Assembly: GCA_945907055.1 (NCBI GenBank)
Contig: CAMDSG010000074.1
Coordinates: forward strand, 1 to 8,030
Reading direction: 5' to 3'
DNA: 8,030 nucleotides
DNA from: Bifidobacterium breve
GTDB taxonomy: Bacteria > Actinomycetota > Acidimicrobiia > IMCC26256
Part shown: positions 5,946 to 8,030 of the stretch, piece after piece
Position numbering within the stretch: position 1 is the first letter of the stretch
Layout: each line of letters starts with the position of its first letter
Translations under genes and position numbers: made by a program
The notes under the pieces: model-generated
Seen by the model: only the letters and a program-made list of their open reading frames with translations
The model's database searches: none
Told to the model about the DNA's origin: nothing

Positions 5946-6878
5946 ATGCCTAACGCCCCGGATGAAAGAGGATCAGCTCTTGAGCGCACCCTGATTCTCA
6001 CCGAATGGTTCGCTTCACGACGCGGCAGCGAAACGACTCTCCACGATATAACTAAGAGTTTCCCTGAGTATGCAGCCAGCGATTCCGAGGCGAGTAGACG
6101 GATGCTCCGGAGAGACCTGCAAATCATTGAGGACGAGCTACGCATTGAGATTGAGTGGGACAATTCAAAGAGCATTTACACGGTAAAGCCCCCTGTATTC
6201 ACTCGAGATGAACGAGCCTCGCTACTTCGCGCTATGGGGACTGTTCGCGTAGATGGAATAGCGGAGGATGCGGATGAGACTGAGATCGGGCACGCCAGAG
6301 ATCAGAGTGCTGCACAAATAGCGGTGCGCCTACCTCTAATAGTTTCAGAGTTGAATGCACCGATTCGCGACAGGCAGATGGTTGAGTTTTGGTACAAAAA
6401 GGGCGAGCGTCGTAGGGTTGAGCCACACCGAATTGGGCGCGGTGGCGTTGCTTGGTACCTACTTGCTCGGGATAAAAAAGATGGCGCAATCAAGCATTTT
6501 CGTCTTGATCGAATTCTTGAAGTACCCGGCGCCCCGGCAATTGTTGCGGTAGGCGAATTGCAGGCATTTGAGGTCCCCGATAATCGCGACCTCGCTGGAG
6601 AGTTCGATGTCGATCCAAACGAATGGGGCAGAGACGCACCGCTCGAGGCAGAGGTCGCTATGAGCAGAGATCTAGCAACAATTTTCTGCAACACAGTTGT
6701 TGGTGCACGAATCTCTTCAGAGCAGGGGGAAAACGCAATCGTCTCTGTAACCGTTCGTCACTACGTAGCGTTTCTCAACCGCGTACTCTCCTTCGGCAGC
6801 CATGTGCGACTCGAGAATCCTCCAGAGTTAGTTGAGATGCTTATTAGTTCCCTCAAGCAGATGAGTGGAGCCAAGTAA
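5946..6878 (+). CDS. WYL-domain transcriptional regulator, PafB-like (first of pair)
   Basis: A 310-residue protein. Residues 10-66 look like a winged helix-turn-helix, with ASRRMLRRDLQIIEDEL (49-65) as the recognition-helix region. The WYL core lies at about 140-192: VEPHRIGRGGVAWYLLARD (158-176), with Trp170-Tyr171-Leu172, then FRLDRILEV (185-193). The remaining part, about 205-310, corresponds to the C-terminal (WCX) extension. The domain order and the tandem arrangement match PafB of the PafBC regulator, which controls the DNA-damage response in mycobacteria; WYL domains are thought to sense nucleic acid or nucleotide ligands. The stop codon shares its last base with the next start (TAATG), so the two proteins are probably made in equal amounts. 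No pafA, proteasome or tat gene is near in this window, so orthology with PafB is an inference. An operator-like palindrome lies upstream. Confidence 0.85.
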   Translation: MPNAPDERGSALERTLILTEWFASRRGSETTLHDITKSFPEYAASDSEASRRMLRRDLQIIEDELRIEIEWDNSKSIYTVKPPVFTRDERASLLRAMGTVRVDGIAEDADETEIGHARDQSAAQIAVRLPLIVSELNAPIRDRQMVEFWYKKGERRRVEPHRIGRGGVAWYLLARDKKDGAIKHFRLDRILEVPGAPAIVAVGELQAFEVPDNRDLAGEFDVDPNEWGRDAPLEAEVAMSRDLATIFCNTVVGARISSEQGENAIVSVTVRHYVAFLNRVLSFGSHVRLENPPELVEMLISSLKQMSGAK

Positions 6879-7840
6879 TGGCGCGCGACGCTGTCTCCAA
6901 GCAGGCAAGAGTGGTAATGACTTTGCTAGCAAGGGCAGAGGAGTCCGGCGATGTTGAGCTTCAAGCCGCTGCAGTCGAGTTTGATGTAAAACTCAATGCC
7001 CTAACCAAATGGGTAGAGGATTTTGTCTACCTTGAGCGTCGCCTCCTCACCGGGGAGTTGTTCTCTCCCCTTGTCACATTCATGATTGTTGACGGATTGC
7101 TGATTAGGCATGGAAACAATCGGTCAATTAGGGATTTAGTAACCAAAGCACCACCTATTGAGGTCGCAGTGGGGCTATTAATTGCTGCAACTCAATACAT
7201 AACGATGTACGACGATCCGGATGAAGACGGACTCCATTATCCACTTATCAGTGCGATAAATATCCTTAGGAAAATTGTCGGGCAGGAGTATCCAGCTACA
7301 GCGAAGGCACCCGCGTTGCTCGCTGACGTTGAGGAGTCAATCGGGACCCGTGGCAAAAGTAGAGCCCAGATCATCCGCTATATGAAGGATGATTTTTCAG
7401 TATCAGAGCGCACGGTTGAGATACACCAGACGTACTCAATAGGTGGCTATTGGTATGCAAAGCTTCTCGACTGCGGCGACAAGGAAATTAAATCTTTTCG
7501 GATAGACAGGATCCTTAAGATCTCAGATGGAGGGCATTCTTTTGATACTGCGCCAACAGGCGAGATCCCAGATTCTTTCGACCTCTCGGAGCTCGCTAAT
7601 CGCGTTACCGTTCTCACGGATGACGAGGCTTTGGATGCTCTCCCAAACGGGGTTGAGATCGACAAGCAGACTGCGCTCGGGGATGGTCGCGTCGAGGTTG
7701 AGTTGATCGTCTATGGAGAGAGTCGCCTTGACCATCTTTTACTTGCGATTGGCCCTAGTGCAGAGGTCGTCGGGTCGCCCGAAATGATCAAACGCCGAGC
7801 AGTTCATGCAGCCTCCTTGCTCTCGACTTATCTGACCTAA
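6878..7840 (+). CDS. WYL-domain protein, PafC-like (second of pair)
   Basis: A 320-residue partner of the preceding WYL protein. The start ATG overlaps the upstream stop, and GGAG (6867-6870) lies seven bases before it. The N-terminal part (1-60) could be a diverged winged helix, with KLNALTKWVEDFVYLE at 38-53, but it is less clear than in its neighbour. The middle section (60-150) is largely helical by residue pattern and not recognised. The WYL core is degenerate: GGYWYAKLLDCGDKEIKSFRIDRI runs about 189-212 and the motif reads Trp192-Tyr193-Ala194 instead of WYL. The C-terminal segment ending AVHAASLLSTYL (308-319) fits the WCX region. In PafBC both proteins are needed and form one regulator; the same is likely here. 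Some AT-rich codons (ATA, TTA, AGG) are more frequent here than in the sdh genes, which could reflect lower expression. Confidence 0.8.
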   Translation: MARDAVSKQARVVMTLLARAEESGDVELQAAAVEFDVKLNALTKWVEDFVYLERRLLTGELFSPLVTFMIVDGLLIRHGNNRSIRDLVTKAPPIEVAVGLLIAATQYITMYDDPDEDGLHYPLISAINILRKIVGQEYPATAKAPALLADVEESIGTRGKSRAQIIRYMKDDFSVSERTVEIHQTYSIGGYWYAKLLDCGDKEIKSFRIDRILKISDGGHSFDTAPTGEIPDSFDLSELANRVTVLTDDEALDALPNGVEIDKQTALGDGRVEVELIVYGESRLDHLLLAIGPSAEVVGSPEMIKRRAVHAASLLSTYLT

Positions 7841-7986
7841 ACAAGGGTTCCATTCCCCACTTTCCTCTGGACCATCCCCAAAAAGTCCCAGATTTAGGCA
7901 ATTCCGGGCCCCCGGACGGGGTAAGCACAGGCGGCGGGGCGTAGCCTCCAAGGGACCCCAACCCTCAGCCGACCTTAGGAATTTAA
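7841..7986 (+). other. Non-coding GC-rich stretch with several possible stems
   Basis: These 146 bases hold no supported gene. The second half is rich in runs of G and C. TCCGGG and CCCGGA (7903-7916) form a perfect inverted repeat with a CC centre. GGGGT (7918-7922) can pair with ACCCC (7955-7959), enclosing a small stem between GGGGC (7936-7940) and GCCTC (7944-7948, one G-U pair). CCCC at 7876-7879 could compete for the same GGGG. No T-run follows, so no intrinsic terminator is called. It may be the leader of the right-edge gene, but no known riboswitch or RNA family is recognised. Confidence 0.4.
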
Positions 7987-8030
7987 GTGCGACCAGAGCA
8001 CTTCGTCATAGATGGATCCAACCTCGCAAC
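7987..8030 (+). CDS. NYN/PIN-type ribonuclease, N-terminus only (cut by right edge)
   Basis: A GTG at 7987 opens a frame that runs to the window end and reads M-RPEHFVIDGSNLA in 14 codons. AGGA (7977-7980) lies six bases upstream as a ribosome site. FVIDGSNLA is the typical first strand of NYN and PIN nuclease domains, where the aspartate (here residue 9) is a metal-binding catalytic residue, and it resembles actinobacterial Zc3h12a-like RNase proteins. Only 14 residues are visible, so the family call rests on this one motif. Confidence 0.55.
   Translation, partial: MRPEHFVIDGSNLA

Noticed and set aside
6302..6694. 130-codon open frame on the minus strand within the first WYL gene
   Set aside because: It is Ser/Arg/Ala-rich with no recognisable domain and is fully covered by a convincing plus-strand gene.
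7841..7986. tRNA, SRP RNA or RNase P RNA in the GC-rich gap
   Set aside because: No T-loop GTTCGA, no SRP tetraloop/GGAAGGAAGCA core and no full RNase P conserved elements are present on either strand.

Overview
The window looks like a chromosomal segment of an actinobacterium of moderate GC content. The evidence is a succinate dehydrogenase in the order C-A-B with a single five-helix cytochrome b subunit (as in mycobacterial Sdh1), a tandem pair of WYL-domain proteins resembling PafB/PafC, and the first residues of a protein that resembles actinobacterial NYN/PIN-type ribonucleases. I cannot name the genus. No mobile element, tRNA, rRNA or CRISPR array is visible.

Layout. Positions 1-954 (minus strand) hold the first 318 codons of an AAA+ ATPase of the MoxR/Mg-chelatase-I type, which runs off the left edge. 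A 165-base divergent intergenic region follows. Then comes the plus-strand operon sdhC (1120-1869), sdhA (1866-3791) and sdhB (3812-4576), closed by hairpins and a U-tract terminator at 4637-4661. A cytoplasmic class-C beta-lactamase-like serine hydrolase occupies 4676-5812. An AT-rich intergenic stretch carries a 24-base near-perfect palindrome and overlapping half-sites. It is followed by two translationally coupled WYL-domain genes (5946-6878 and 6878-7840). A GC-rich non-coding stretch (7841-7986) with several possible stems precedes a gene cut by the right edge (7987-8030) that starts with a typical NYN/PIN nuclease first strand.

How the genes work together. The three sdh genes make a complete membrane-bound succinate:quinone oxidoreductase: flavoprotein, iron-sulfur protein and diheme anchor. 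The two WYL proteins probably act as a heteromeric transcription regulator, as PafB and PafC do in the mycobacterial DNA-damage response. Here they do not sit next to recognisable proteasome or tat genes. The serine hydrolase and the first WYL gene both have the hexamer TGTAAC exactly nine bases before the ATG and lack a normal Shine-Dalgarno sequence, which suggests leaderless or near-leaderless transcripts. The sdh genes, the ATPase gene, the second WYL gene and the right-edge gene have clear ribosome binding sites. Most of the window is ordinary metabolism. The control regions around the WYL pair are the least explained part.
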